A DNA stretch of 64,000 bases from SIG299 sp964541485 (GTDB taxonomy: Bacteria > Bacillota > Clostridia > Lachnospirales > Lachnospiraceae): NCBI GenBank assembly GCA_964541485.1, contig CAZIQL010000007.1, forward strand, positions 1 to 64,000. Reading direction: 5' to 3'. This document shows, piece after piece, positions 40,494 through 49,168 of this stretch. Below the pieces are notes generated by a model. It was given only the letters and a program-made list of their open reading frames with translations. It was not told where the DNA came from and searched no databases. Every line of letters begins with the position of its first letter. Position 1 is the stretch's first letter. The translations under genes were made by a program, and so were the position numbers.

Positions 40494-41030
40494 CTACTGG
40501 TCACCCAGATGGATCCAGTATTTTTCTAACCATACGCCTTCTACATGCTCGTATACCTTCTCTTCATATACACCTCCGCAGGATAAAATTGTCCGGCGGC
40601 TTGCTTCATTTTCGACCAGGCACGAAACCATGACACACGGAAGATGCAACTCCTCCCTGCAAAATTCCAAAGCCATGGAAAGCATCTTTTTTGCATAACC
40701 CTTTCTGCGCTCCGACGGCCGTACCGAGTACCCGATGTGACCGGCAAAATTACGCAGATAATCATTCAGTTCATGTCTTACCTGAAGCATTCCGTAAATC
40801 CGACCGGTTTCATCCGTCAGAACAAACTGGGAACTGACCACTCTGCCCTCCGGTATCGTTGCCGCATCAGAAAGCAGTTTATTGTAAGCAATCCAGTCCT
40901 GCGGATTACTATGACGTCTTAATGAGCCACATCCATCCATCGAACTTTCCGCTGCAAGCATTTCTTCACGGTAAGCAGCAATTTCCTTGGCATATAACAT
41001 ATCCGGATTTTTTACCAACATAAAATTCAT
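40494..41030 (-). CDS. GNAT-family N-acetyltransferase, 178 aa
   Basis: The acetyl-CoA motif appears as IGYSVRPSERRKGYAKKML (about residues 98-116). Upstream strands GRIYGMLQVRH and downstream VSCLVENEASRRTILSCGG complete the GNAT fold. The substrate is not predictable. GGAGAGG precedes the ATG at 41030. It lies between the MATE gene and the SDR gene on the same strand. Confidence 0.9.
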   Translation of the reverse strand: MNFMLVKNPDMLYAKEIAAYREEMLAAESSMDGCGSLRRHSNPQDWIAYNKLLSDAATIPEGRVVSSQFVLTDETGRIYGMLQVRHELNDYLRNFAGHIGYSVRPSERRKGYAKKMLSMALEFCREELHLPCVMVSCLVENEASRRTILSCGGVYEEKVYEHVEGVWLEKYWIHLGDQ

Positions 41031-41078
41031 CTTATCCTCTCCTTTACCGGTTCCGTCTTTCCTGATTCAAAACACGTC

Positions 41079-42485
41079 CTATGCCTCTGTCTGTGCCGCA
41101 ATCCTTCCCATTGCTTTCTTTTTCCAGTTCCCCTTAAAATAGAAGATGGTCGTCAGAACAGCTCCCAGTACCCAGGAAATCAATAAGGAAATAAAAATAC
41201 ATTCCTTGCGTCCGTCCGGGAACTCCGGCGACTTGGAAAGGTACACAAGACCATAGGCAATCGGCACACGGATTGCCACCGTAGTAACCATTGAAATCCA
41301 CATCGGAGTCAGTGTGTCACCTGCACCACGCATGACACCGGACAAGCTCTGTGTCACTGCCATCGCAATATAGCCCACCGCAATAATACCCATCATATCA
41401 CGGCTCAGTTCTACCAATTCCTGTGTATCTGTAAAAATTCCCATCAGACCCTTGCCAAAAATCAAAATCATTCCGGTCAGGAAAGTAGAGGTAAGCACTG
41501 CAAGAATCGTACCCTGCTTCGCACCCTTTACCACTCTGTCATATTTTCCCGCACCTACATTCTGCCCTGCATAAGTGGTCATTGCGGTACCAAATGAGAA
41601 GTTTGGAAGCATCGCAAAACCATCGACACGCATTACAATTACATTCGCAGCAATAAACTGCTCACCAAAGCTGTTGGTCAGAGACTGTACCACCACCATG
41701 GCAAGCGACATAATCGCCTGAGTTACACCGGATGGAATACCAAGGCGGATAACACCCATGGAATACTTTTTCTCAAGCTTCAAAAAATTCGGCTTTAAAT
41801 CAAATACATCCGTCAGCTTTAACAAACGCAGGAAGCAAAGTACCGCAGACACTGCCTGTGCGATAATGGTTGCCCACGCAACCCCCGCAACTCCCATGTC
41901 AAATTTTGCCACAAACAAAATATCCAGTACAATATTGATTACTGTTGCAATCAGAAGATACATCAGAGAAGAAAACGCATCGCCAAGACCTCGGAGAATT
42001 CCACCCAATATATTATAGTATGCGCTGCCTGCACTACCTAAAAACAGAATCATCAGATAGGACTGGCACCAATCAATAATACTGTCGGGTGTATTTAACA
42101 TCTCAAGCATCGGTCTGGTAACCACAAGAGAAAGTCCCATAATAATCAATGTCGCAATCGCAGTCAGTGTAATACAGTTACCAATGGTCTTAGATAACTC
42201 TTCTCTCTGTCTTGCACCAAAATACTGGGAAACCAAAATTCCGGCACCCATACTGATACCGACAAACAATACCAATAACAGGTTTAAAATCGGTGCCGCA
42301 CTTCCTACTGCAGAAAGCGCATTGTCACCCACATATTTTCCTACTACAATGCTGTCTACCGTACTATAAAGCTGCTGTGCAATATTTCCGAGTAACATCG
42401 GTGCCGTAAACGCTACAATTTTCTTCCACGGTGTGCCAACTGTCATGTCGGTAGCGCCAAATAAGCCTTTGATTTTCTCTAACAT
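41079..42485 (-). CDS. MATE-family efflux transporter, 468 aa
   Basis: I start at ATG 42485 (GGGGGAAAATACC upstream). It has twelve membrane spans in two halves: MLLGNIAQQLYSTVDSIVVG in the first, and the second-half match ANVIVMRVDGFAMLPNFSFG. The central TYAGQNVGAGKYDRV is a MATE signature, as is GILVSQYFGARQREEL in half one. It exports cationic compounds or drugs with a sodium or proton gradient. Its start is 14 bp after the helicase stop, so the two genes form an operon. Confidence 0.92.
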   Translation of the reverse strand: MLEKIKGLFGATDMTVGTPWKKIVAFTAPMLLGNIAQQLYSTVDSIVVGKYVGDNALSAVGSAAPILNLLLVLFVGISMGAGILVSQYFGARQREELSKTIGNCITLTAIATLIIMGLSLVVTRPMLEMLNTPDSIIDWCQSYLMILFLGSAGSAYYNILGGILRGLGDAFSSLMYLLIATVINIVLDILFVAKFDMGVAGVAWATIIAQAVSAVLCFLRLLKLTDVFDLKPNFLKLEKKYSMGVIRLGIPSGVTQAIMSLAMVVVQSLTNSFGEQFIAANVIVMRVDGFAMLPNFSFGTAMTTYAGQNVGAGKYDRVVKGAKQGTILAVLTSTFLTGMILIFGKGLMGIFTDTQELVELSRDMMGIIAVGYIAMAVTQSLSGVMRGAGDTLTPMWISMVTTVAIRVPIAYGLVYLSKSPEFPDGRKECIFISLLISWVLGAVLTTIFYFKGNWKKKAMGRIAAQTEA

Positions 42486-42498
42486 GGTATTTTCCCCC

Positions 42499-44085
42499 TT
42501 ATCTGCCCTTACCGTTTGCAGGTTCCACATTGATTGCCTTGCCCTTAATTTTTGCATTTTTCATCACCTGGATGACTTCTGCGGCGTATTCCCTTGGAAC
42601 CTCTACAAACGTATATTTATCGTACATATCAATGCTGCCGATTAACTTGCCCGGCATTCCGGTCTCACCCGCAATCGCCCCAACAATATCCCCGGCACGC
42701 ACCTTCTGCTTTTTACCGAGATTGATAAACAGACGAACCATGCCTGCCTGAGCCCCGGTATCGCCAAACTCCATCCCCGGTCCCTGTTCTAAGGAAGCAT
42801 CGGAATCGCCCATCTGCATCTTAAGGAATGCGGCTGCCACTTCGAGCGAGGTGATTTCGCATTCATTCGCCCTCTCTTCAATCAGGCGCATCATGTGCTC
42901 CAAGTCCTCATTCTCAATCGTTTCGCACACGCGGTCCAAAATCTTTTCTGCCTTAATCGCACTGACATCATTCAAGGACGGAATCGGTTGCAGATGAATC
43001 TTTGTCTTGCAAAACCGCATGATATCCTTTAACTTGTAAATTTCACGACCCACCACGAAGCTGAATGCCCGTCCGGTCCGTCCCGCTCTTCCGGTACGTC
43101 CGATACGGTGTACGTAGTACTCATCATCCTGTGGAATATCGTAGTTAAATACCGCCTCGACATCATCCACGTCAATGCCTCTTGCCGCAACATCAGTCGC
43201 CACTAAAATATCCGTCTTTCCGCTGCGGAACGTCTCCATAACACGGTCACGCTGTACCTGCTTCAAATCACCATGCAAGGCTTCTGCAAAATAACCGCGT
43301 AACTGCAATGCAGAGACCAGCTCATCCACCTGCTTTTTTGTGTTACAGAACACGAGGGATAACTTCGGGTCGTACATATCAAGCAATCTGCAAAGCACTT
43401 CTAATTTTGTATTCGGGCGCACCTCATAATAGTACTGCTCAATTTTTGGTACGGTTAATTCCTTTTTCACGACTTTGACAAGCACCGCATTTTTCTGGTA
43501 GGTGTGGGCAATGTCCATAATCGGTTTTGGCATCGTAGCAGAAAACAAAAGCGTCTGCCGCTCCTCCGGCAGTTCCTTTAAGATTGTCTCAATATCTTCG
43601 CGGAAGCCCATGTTTAACATTTCATCCGCTTCATCAAGTGCAACCATACGCACCTGATCCATCTTTAAAGTATGTCTTCTCATGTGATCCATCACACGCC
43701 CCGGCGTTCCGATAATAATCTGCACCCCGCCCTTTAAGGAACGAATCTGCTTACTGATATCCTGACCACCGTAAATCGGCAACACCTTAATTCCGTGCAT
43801 GAATTTTGCAAGCTTTCTGATTTCCTCTGCCACCTGAATAGCAAGTTCTCTCGTCGGACAAAGCACCAATGCCTGCAACGCCTTGCTCTTTGGATCCACC
43901 AGCTGCAACAGCGGAATACCAAACGCCGCCGTCTTACCGGTTCCGGTCTGCGCCTGCCCGATAATATCTTTTCCTTCCATGACCACCGGAATGGCTTCTG
44001 CCTGAATCGGTGTCATCTCCTCAAATCCCATCTCTTTTACGGCACGAAGAATCGGTGCCTGCAATTCCATCTCGTCAAATCTCAT
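42499..44085 (-). CDS. DEAD-box RNA helicase with C-terminal RNA-binding domain, 528 aa
   Basis: All helicase motifs are present: Q motif (TPIQAEAIP), AQTGTGKTAAFG, PTRELAIQ, TPGRVMDHM, DEADEMLNMG, SATMP, VFCNTKK, TDVAARGIDV and HRIGRTGRAGRTG. After residue 380 a linker leads to a DbpA/CsdA-type RNA-binding domain (about 450-528; VRLFINLGKKQKVRAGDIVG). Such enzymes help ribosome assembly and RNA turnover, often in the cold. The ribosome site is weak and the upstream 590-bp gap is rich in hairpins, so leader-mediated control is possible. Confidence 0.94.
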   Translation of the reverse strand: MRFDEMELQAPILRAVKEMGFEEMTPIQAEAIPVVMEGKDIIGQAQTGTGKTAAFGIPLLQLVDPKSKALQALVLCPTRELAIQVAEEIRKLAKFMHGIKVLPIYGGQDISKQIRSLKGGVQIIIGTPGRVMDHMRRHTLKMDQVRMVALDEADEMLNMGFREDIETILKELPEERQTLLFSATMPKPIMDIAHTYQKNAVLVKVVKKELTVPKIEQYYYEVRPNTKLEVLCRLLDMYDPKLSLVFCNTKKQVDELVSALQLRGYFAEALHGDLKQVQRDRVMETFRSGKTDILVATDVAARGIDVDDVEAVFNYDIPQDDEYYVHRIGRTGRAGRTGRAFSFVVGREIYKLKDIMRFCKTKIHLQPIPSLNDVSAIKAEKILDRVCETIENEDLEHMMRLIEERANECEITSLEVAAAFLKMQMGDSDASLEQGPGMEFGDTGAQAGMVRLFINLGKKQKVRAGDIVGAIAGETGMPGKLIGSIDMYDKYTFVEVPREYAAEVIQVMKNAKIKGKAINVEPANGKGR

Positions 44086-44179
44086 AAAATTTTACTTTTC
44101 TCACTTTCTATTTACACTAATCAATTAGTTTATCATATAGAGTGGTTTGCAGTCAAGGTCTGGCGCATTTCGGTCTTGA

Positions 44180-44290
44180 TTGGGCAATTGCACACGAGAT
44201 ACTCATTTATTGCCCAACTTTCTTCCTCCCCCATCGGTTTTTGACCACTTTTGGGCAATAAGCCCTCGTCTAATCTGCACATGCCCAAAA
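44180..44290. repeat. Two hairpins with GGGCAA stems in the helicase upstream region
   Basis: TTGGGCAAT/ATTGCCCAA (44180-44188 with 44209-44217, loop 20) and TTTTGGGCA/TGCCCAAAA (44249-44257 with 44282-44290, loop 24). Elements alternate in orientation, so the second arm of the first can also pair with the first arm of the second. They lie 95-205 bp upstream of the helicase start and may be in its 5' leader. The rest of 44086-44389 shows no gene. Confidence 0.55.
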
Positions 44291-44389
44291 TAGCATTTTG
44301 ATAATTGAAACCCTAGCAGGCGTCAGACACTCTTTGTCCGCAAATCATCTTCCCCGGATTTTCTACTATACTTTTGAAATAAGATAGAT

Positions 44390-44395
44390 TATAAT
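44390..44395 (+). promoter_or_regulatory. Candidate -10 for the FakA-like gene
   Basis: TATAAT at 44390-44395 with only a weak -35. If used, the transcript has a leader of about 275 bases that contains the whole hairpin array at 44417-44615. Confidence 0.4.
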
Positions 44396-44416
44396 GTATG
44401 TAATTCATTTTTCGTC

Positions 44417-44615
44417 TTTTTACCCTCTATCACATGCTCCTTCGTCGTTAGAAGGTAAAAAAACAAGCTATTTTAGAAATTTTACCTTCTATTCCTTTAC
44501 ATGCACTTGTTAGATGGTAATTTTTCAAAAAAAGAAGCCAAATTTACCATCCGGCCAAAGAAAAATTTATTTTAGAGGGTAATTTCAAAAAATCAAGGTG
44601 CATTATTACCCTTTT
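44417..44615 (+). repeat. Array of alternating TAGANGGTAA elements forming covarying hairpins
   Basis: Seven copies of TAGANGGTAA-type elements lie at 44417, 44449, 44480, 44511, 44540, 44573 and 44603, strictly alternating in orientation and 29-33 bases apart. They form three tandem hairpins (44449-44491, 44511-44552, 44573-44615) with stems AAGGT/ACCTT, ATGGT/ACCAT and AGGGT/ACCCT. The variable base changes together with its partner, while loops differ. Neighbouring arms can also pair across units (for example 44417-44429 with 44449-44461), giving an alternative fold. Confidence 0.75.
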
Positions 44616-44675
44616 GAATGAACTTTCCTTTAAAAAAAGTAAAAACCCAAAAAACAAGAAAGGAACAAAACCACC

Positions 44676-44927
44676 ATGTTAGAATTCAAATACGATACCC
44701 AGTTATTAATCGAAGGAGAAAATCTTGACGAAGATGTCATCAGCGAATATTTTACAAAGAACTTCAAAGGCGACTGTCTGCTAGCGGTAGGCGATGAAGA
44801 ATTGATTAAGATTCACTATCACACAAATGAGCCATGGAAAGTGCTGGAGTATTGCTCCACCCTTGGCGAAATTTATGACATTGTCATTGAAGATATGGAC
44901 AGACAAGCAAGAGGTCTGCAGGGATAG
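44676..44927 (+). CDS. Small FakA C-terminal-like protein, 83 aa
   Basis: The ATG at 44676 has GAAAGGAAC upstream. Residues 1-83 (LIEGENLDEDVISEYF, GDCLLAVGDEELIKIHYHTN, LGEIYDIVIEDMDRQ) resemble the C-terminal part of DAK2/FakA-type kinases, where H-x-H-T-N-D-P is conserved (here HYHTNEP). The N-terminal DhaL-like ATP domain is absent, so it cannot be a kinase alone. Stand-alone versions are often annotated as kinase to dihydroxyacetone kinase. Its role is unknown. The Cys-rich gene follows 10 bp on, so the two are one operon. Confidence 0.7.
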   Translation: MLEFKYDTQLLIEGENLDEDVISEYFTKNFKGDCLLAVGDEELIKIHYHTNEPWKVLEYCSTLGEIYDIVIEDMDRQARGLQG

Positions 44928-44937
44928 GAGGCTCACC

Positions 44938-45181
44938 ATGGAACATTCCTACCGTTTCTTTGAAAATAAAGACTGCAAATATTTCCCGTACCATGAAAAG
45001 GACGGCGACCTTAACATGTCTTTTCTGTTACTGCCCGCTTTATACAATGGAGCATTGCCCGGGACAATACAAATACCATGAGGCAAACGGCAGACGCATC
45101 AAATTCTGTACGGATTGCACTTTCCCGCACAAGCCGGAAAACTATGATACGATTATTCAGCTTTTAGAAAGAGGACTATAA
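44938..45181 (+). pseudogene. Cysteine-rich small protein with a +1 frameshift
   Basis: The ATG at 44938 (AGGAGG upstream) gives MEHSYRFFENKDCKYFPYH, the start of the cysteine-rich small-domain family. Near 45016 the family frame moves: the other frame reads CLFCYCPLYTMEHCPGQYKY and ends ENYDTIIQLLERGL at 45181. One extra base (the A of AAC-A-TGT) explains the break. The two parts together make a full domain of about 80 residues with the expected Cys pattern. Either the gene is newly broken or the base is a sequencing error. Confidence 0.8.
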
Positions 45182-45259
45182 TCCCCCCGATTCCCAGCAC
45201 AGTGGATTGCAAAATTTGCTTGCGTCCCATAACATAAGGGCAGGGCCCACGCAAGAAAG

Positions 45260-45322
45260 AAGAGGCAAATCCTCTGCTCGCGCAGAGCTCGCATTTTGCT
45301 TTGCAAAACAAGGAGGATTGTC
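45260..45322 (+). repeat. Leader repeat with hairpins and ribosome site, copy 2 (XRE gene)
   Basis: Aligns with 13261-13326 on the opposite strand and ends in the AAGGAGGATT ribosome site. It also holds CTCTGC-TCGC-GCAGAG (45272-45287) and TTTTGC-TTT-GCAAAA (45294-45308). Confidence 0.6.
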
Positions 45323-46216
45323 ATGAACAAAGAAAAAACAGGACTTTTAATTAAAAACGCAAGAACGGAAAAGGGACTGACCCAACTAGAATTAAGTGAT
45401 ATTCTGGGAGTTTCCAACAAGGCAGTTTCCCGCTGGGAATGCGGAGAGACCTTTCCTGATGTCGGGTTACTTGACCATTTGGCAAATACCCTTGAATTAA
45501 CCATTGAAGAACTGGTTCTTGGGGAAAGAATAGAACCGCAGAAAGACAGTCAACCATCCAAAGAGAAAACCTACCAGGAAATCATACAAGCTGTAAAACT
45601 ACAGAAAAAACTACATGCCAGACAATGCATGTGCATACTTGGCGGAATATTTGTATGTACCCTGCTTGGATTGGAAGGTTTCTTTTGCCTTGCCGGGAAA
45701 AGCACCGAGTGGCCTTGGCCTGTCTTTGCACTCTCTCTTAGCATTCTGCTTTTGATTTCCGGAATCCTTGCATCGAAATCCGAACCCGGAAAGCCGGAGC
45801 GAAAAAGCAAGATACTAAGCCGCATTTCGCTTGTTACCTTCGGGTATAGTTTTATTTTACTGCTTGCGGCAATTTTAATCGTTAGGAACGGGAGCCTGCC
45901 GTTTTCCTTGGACCTTAACCAGTTTGGACCTTTTCTTTCTTATCAGTTCAAGGCAGTCTGGTTGTTTAACGCTTTTACCACGGCATTCTTCCTATGGAAG
46001 CTGAGCAAAGAAGCGTCCGTCCCGGTATTCGGTTTATTTCTCAGTGAAGCAACTGCATTTTTAGCCATGCTTTACTGCAACGTTTTAGGCACCCCAAGCT
46101 CCGCAGAAGTTTCTCTTATTGTGACGTTATGTTACACCGGACTTGTCGTACTTCTGTTACTCATTGCCACCGGAATCACTGTTCTTTATCGCAACCAAAA
46201 AGGTTACAACAAGTAG
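45323..46216 (+). CDS. XRE-family regulator with membrane domain, 297 aa
   Basis: The start is ATG 45323 (AAGGAGGATTGTC). The HTH domain is residues 1-65: LIKNARTEKGLTQLELSDIL and SNKAVSRWECGETFPDVGLL. About six hydrophobic helices follow (from residue 100, for example CMCILGGIFVCTLLGLEGFF and LSLSILLLISGILA). Membrane-tethered XRE proteins are common in Lachnospiraceae and Bacilli and are thought to sense envelope events; no target is evident. Single gene with its own leader repeat and terminator. Confidence 0.85.
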   Translation: MNKEKTGLLIKNARTEKGLTQLELSDILGVSNKAVSRWECGETFPDVGLLDHLANTLELTIEELVLGERIEPQKDSQPSKEKTYQEIIQAVKLQKKLHARQCMCILGGIFVCTLLGLEGFFCLAGKSTEWPWPVFALSLSILLLISGILASKSEPGKPERKSKILSRISLVTFGYSFILLLAAILIVRNGSLPFSLDLNQFGPFLSYQFKAVWLFNAFTTAFFLWKLSKEASVPVFGLFLSEATAFLAMLYCNVLGTPSSAEVSLIVTLCYTGLVVLLLLIATGITVLYRNQKGYNK

Positions 46217-46245
46217 CAAGAATCAACAAGCGGCTGCTAATCCAT

Positions 46246-46284
46246 CAGAGTCTGGATTCTCATTGAAATTCAGGCTCTGTTTTT
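46246..46284 (+). terminator. Terminator of the XRE membrane regulator
   Basis: CAGAGTCTG with CAGGCTCTG (46246-46254 with 46271-46279), followed by TTTTT. Confidence 0.7.
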
Positions 46285-46324
46285 ATATAATGAAAACAAG
46301 AAATAGAAGAAAGGACTACACCTG

Positions 46325-47209
46325 ATGAAAACAAAAAAACTCGCAACAGTCTTTGCCATCCTGGCAGCAGCGTTATATGCAATCAATATACCATTATCCA
46401 AATTACTGTTAGGACACGTCGGCTCCACAATGATGGCGGCATTTCTCTACCTTGGCGCCGGCATCGGCATGTTCCTGTATTGCACTATCGGTGATTTGAC
46501 AGGAACGCGCAAGAAAAAAGAACGCCTGACGAAAAATGAGTTGCCGTATACCATTGCCATGGTGATTTTAGACATTATCGCACCGATTCTTTTGATGATT
46601 GGCATTACAAAAACCAACTCAGCGAATGTTTCACTTCTAAATAACTTTGAGATTGTGGCCACCTCGCTGATTGCACTCCTGATTTTTAAAGAGGTGATTT
46701 CAAAAAAGCTCTGGCTTGCCATTGGGCTCGTAACTGCGGCCAGTGTAATTTTAAGTTTTAGCGGTAATGATGCTTTTACCTTTAATGTAGGTTCTCTGTT
46801 TGTCCTCGGTGCCTGCGTCTGCTGGGGGGTTGAAAACAACTGTACCAAAATGCTAAGCTCCAAAAGTTCGGAGCAGATTGTCATTATTAAAGGCTGCTTC
46901 TCGGGACTTGGAAGCCTAATGGTAGCACTGATTCTGGGAGAGAGCATCCCCGCACTGAAATACATACTCGCCGTACTGTTGCTCGGCTTTGTTGCTTATG
47001 GCCTCAGCATCAACTTTTACATCATGGCGCAAAAGGATCTGGGTGCGGCCAAAACCAGTGCCTACTACTCCATTGCACCATTCCTTGGTGTAGCATTCAG
47101 CCTGGTATTGCTTGGTGAACGACCGGCTGTACAATTTTATATCGCACTTGCCATTATGATCATCAGCACTGTTCTGATGACAAAAGATACCATGGAACAG
47201 GAAAACTGA
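46325..47209 (+). CDS. EamA-type (DMT) transporter, 294 aa
   Basis: Ten membrane helices in two EamA repeats: residues 10-130 (AILAAALYAINIPLSKLLLG, NNFEIVATSLIALLIFKEVI) and 155-290 (SLFVLGACVCWGVENNCTKM, ISYYS-like TSAYYSIAPFLGVAFSLVLL, LGERP). The proteins export or import metabolites; substrate not predictable. GAAAGGAC precedes the ATG. The LURP-like gene follows after 41 bp. Confidence 0.9.
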   Translation: MKTKKLATVFAILAAALYAINIPLSKLLLGHVGSTMMAAFLYLGAGIGMFLYCTIGDLTGTRKKKERLTKNELPYTIAMVILDIIAPILLMIGITKTNSANVSLLNNFEIVATSLIALLIFKEVISKKLWLAIGLVTAASVILSFSGNDAFTFNVGSLFVLGACVCWGVENNCTKMLSSKSSEQIVIIKGCFSGLGSLMVALILGESIPALKYILAVLLLGFVAYGLSINFYIMAQKDLGAAKTSAYYSIAPFLGVAFSLVLLGERPAVQFYIALAIMIISTVLMTKDTMEQEN

Positions 47210-47250
47210 TTTCAAAAAAGGGAAAAACAAACAGAAGGGAGAATAACAAA

Positions 47251-47733
47251 ATGAGTTTGTACGTAAAACAACACATCTTTACCTGGGGAGACAAGTTCTC
47301 CATCTACGACGAAGCAGGAAACGAAAAATACTATGTGGAAGGCGAGGTTTTCACCTTTGGAAAAAAGCTGCACCTGTTTGATATGCAGGGCAGAGAGCTC
47401 GCTTTCATAGAGCAGCAGGTGTTTACCTTCCTGCCGCGTTACTATGTATACCGTAACGGCAGTCAGCTTGCGGAAGTAGTCAAAGACTTTACCTTCTTCC
47501 ATCAGGAGTACACCGTAAACGGCCTCGGTTGGTCCGTTACCGGCGATTTCTTCGACCACGACTACGAAGTAACCGACGCTTCCGGTCATACGGTTGTTTC
47601 GGTATCCCGTGAATGGTTTACACTCGGCGATGCCTATGAGCTCCGTTTCACCGGTAATGCCGATGAAGTGGATGCCCTTGCGGTTTGCCTTGTGATTGAT
47701 GCCTGCATTGAGGCAGCGAGAAATAATAATTAA
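47251..47733 (+). CDS. LURP-one-related (YxjI-like) protein, 160 aa
   Basis: MSLYVKQHIFTWGDKFSIYD starts the Tubby-like beta-barrel fold of the LOR family: repeated hairpins such as YYVEGEVFTFGKKLHLFD, LAFIEQQVFTFLPRYYVY and EVVKDFTFFHQEYTVNGLGW, then a central hydrophobic helix near the end (VDALAVCLVIDACIEAA). Function is unknown in bacteria; Tubby-like folds bind membrane lipids. GAAGGGAG precedes the ATG. Confidence 0.88.
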   Translation: MSLYVKQHIFTWGDKFSIYDEAGNEKYYVEGEVFTFGKKLHLFDMQGRELAFIEQQVFTFLPRYYVYRNGSQLAEVVKDFTFFHQEYTVNGLGWSVTGDFFDHDYEVTDASGHTVVSVSREWFTLGDAYELRFTGNADEVDALAVCLVIDACIEAARNNN

Positions 47734-47754
47734 AAGAGATTCGCAAAAAATTTA

Positions 47755-47784
47755 CAGGTCTGGACAGCTGCCCAGACCTGTTTT
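47755..47784. terminator. Terminator between the LURP-like gene and the ATPase gene
   Basis: A 9-bp stem CAGGTCTGG/CCAGACCTG (47755-47763 with 47772-47780), T-run on plus (47781-47784); A-rich flank on the other side. Confidence 0.85.
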
Positions 47785-47785
47785 C

Positions 47786-49132
47786 TCATTTCTTCCTGTT
47801 TCCCAAATACCTCTTCAATAAAAATGCACAAAAATATGGGAAAGTACAAATTTCATCACTGCATCCAATATTTCCTCCCGTAAACTTAACTCCCCATGAT
47901 ATGTCCGGATATTTCTCGCTTTGAATCAATGTTCTAAGCGTTTTGGCTGTCCCTCTCGTCGCCTTTACCTCAACCGGAATTAAGCGCTCCTGCGTCCGGA
48001 CAAAAAAATCCTCCTCCAATGTGGAATCGTCTTTTTTATAGTAATATAAACCGTATCCGCACTTTGTTAACGCCTCACCGACAATGTTCTCGTATAAGGC
48101 ACCTTTATAAACTCCCAGATTCTTATTTGCTCTCAAATCCTCCTGCGCCTCTTCATCCAGCATTGCTACGAATAATCCGGTGTCAAAGAAGTATAGTTTG
48201 TACTTTGAATCATCATAGTTTCCTTTCAGTGGCAACTCCGGTGCATTCAGACAATAACAAATATTCACGATGCCTGCATCCTTCAACCGCTCAATGCAGC
48301 CGCGGTAATCCTTAAACCGTGCTCCGCTGGCCACCTTGGATATCTGAAACTTCTTGTTATCCTTTGCAAGCTGTACCGGAATCTGTTCAAATACATTTAA
48401 AATTCTGGTCTGATCAAGCCCCTCTGCATACTTCCGTATGTCTTCTTTATAATCTTCCAGTAGCTGTCTCTGGATTTCTAGAGTCCCCTCAAATGTGTCC
48501 TTTTTTATATATTCCCGCACAACAGCCGGCATTCCGCCCAAAATACAATAATCCAAAAACAGATTGCTATAGATTGTCATCTCTGTTTCATTGAACGGTT
48601 TCTGCGTTTTCATATGCTCCAGCATTTCTTGAATTACAGAATCTCCGTACCCCTTTGCCCACAAAAACTCTTCAAAATCCATAGAAAACATTTCATAGTC
48701 CGTCTTATATCCGACACTATTACTTTCAATCCTCTTATAATGAATCCCGAGCAAAGAACCACTGCAAATTACATCATAACGTCCGTCCGTTTTAAAAAAT
48801 TTCAGTGAAGTTGCAATCTCCGGATATTCCTGCAGTTCATCAAAGATAAAAAGCGTTTCCCCTTCTTCAAATCTTTTTGATGGGTCAATCCGGGAAATAT
48901 TTCGAATAATATCGTCAGTCTTGTATCCATCCTCTGTAATCTTTTTATACTTTGGTTCCTCGACAAAATTAATATAAATCACATTCTGATAAGCTTTTTG
49001 GGCAAAACGGCGAATCGATTCTGTTTTTCCTACCTGCCGCGGTCCCTTCACAATCAGAGGTAAATGGTCTTCTTTTTCTTTCCACTCAGCAAGATACATA
49101 TCAATCTTTCGTCTCAAATACAACTCTTCCAT
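47786..49132 (-). CDS. AAA-type ATPase with DUF4143, 448 aa
   Basis: The start is ATG 49132 (AAGGAGGG upstream), MEELYLRRKIDMYLAEWKEK. The P-loop is GPRQVGKTESI (about residues 29-39), Walker B is LFIFDELQEYP, and a sensor region CSGSLLGI follows; an arginine-rich C-terminal DUF4143 (about 200-400) has the PVEVKATRG motif near the end, a PD-(D/E)xK-like strand. These proteins are widespread, strain-variable and of unclear role; nuclease or defence functions have been proposed. Its promoter holds a duplicated 21-bp element. Confidence 0.9.
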   Translation of the reverse strand: MEELYLRRKIDMYLAEWKEKEDHLPLIVKGPRQVGKTESIRRFAQKAYQNVIYINFVEEPKYKKITEDGYKTDDIIRNISRIDPSKRFEEGETLFIFDELQEYPEIATSLKFFKTDGRYDVICSGSLLGIHYKRIESNSVGYKTDYEMFSMDFEEFLWAKGYGDSVIQEMLEHMKTQKPFNETEMTIYSNLFLDYCILGGMPAVVREYIKKDTFEGTLEIQRQLLEDYKEDIRKYAEGLDQTRILNVFEQIPVQLAKDNKKFQISKVASGARFKDYRGCIERLKDAGIVNICYCLNAPELPLKGNYDDSKYKLYFFDTGLFVAMLDEEAQEDLRANKNLGVYKGALYENIVGEALTKCGYGLYYYKKDDSTLEEDFFVRTQERLIPVEVKATRGTAKTLRTLIQSEKYPDISWGVKFTGGNIGCSDEICTFPYFCAFLLKRYLGNRKK

Positions 49133-49168
49133 CAACAGCCCTCCTTGCTTTTTCTCCCTTACAGTTAT

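Noticed and set aside
44417..44615. Regularly spaced repeats that could suggest a CRISPR array
   Set aside because: Elements alternate in orientation, vary in sequence with compensatory changes, and no cas gene or constant 23-37 bp repeat is present.
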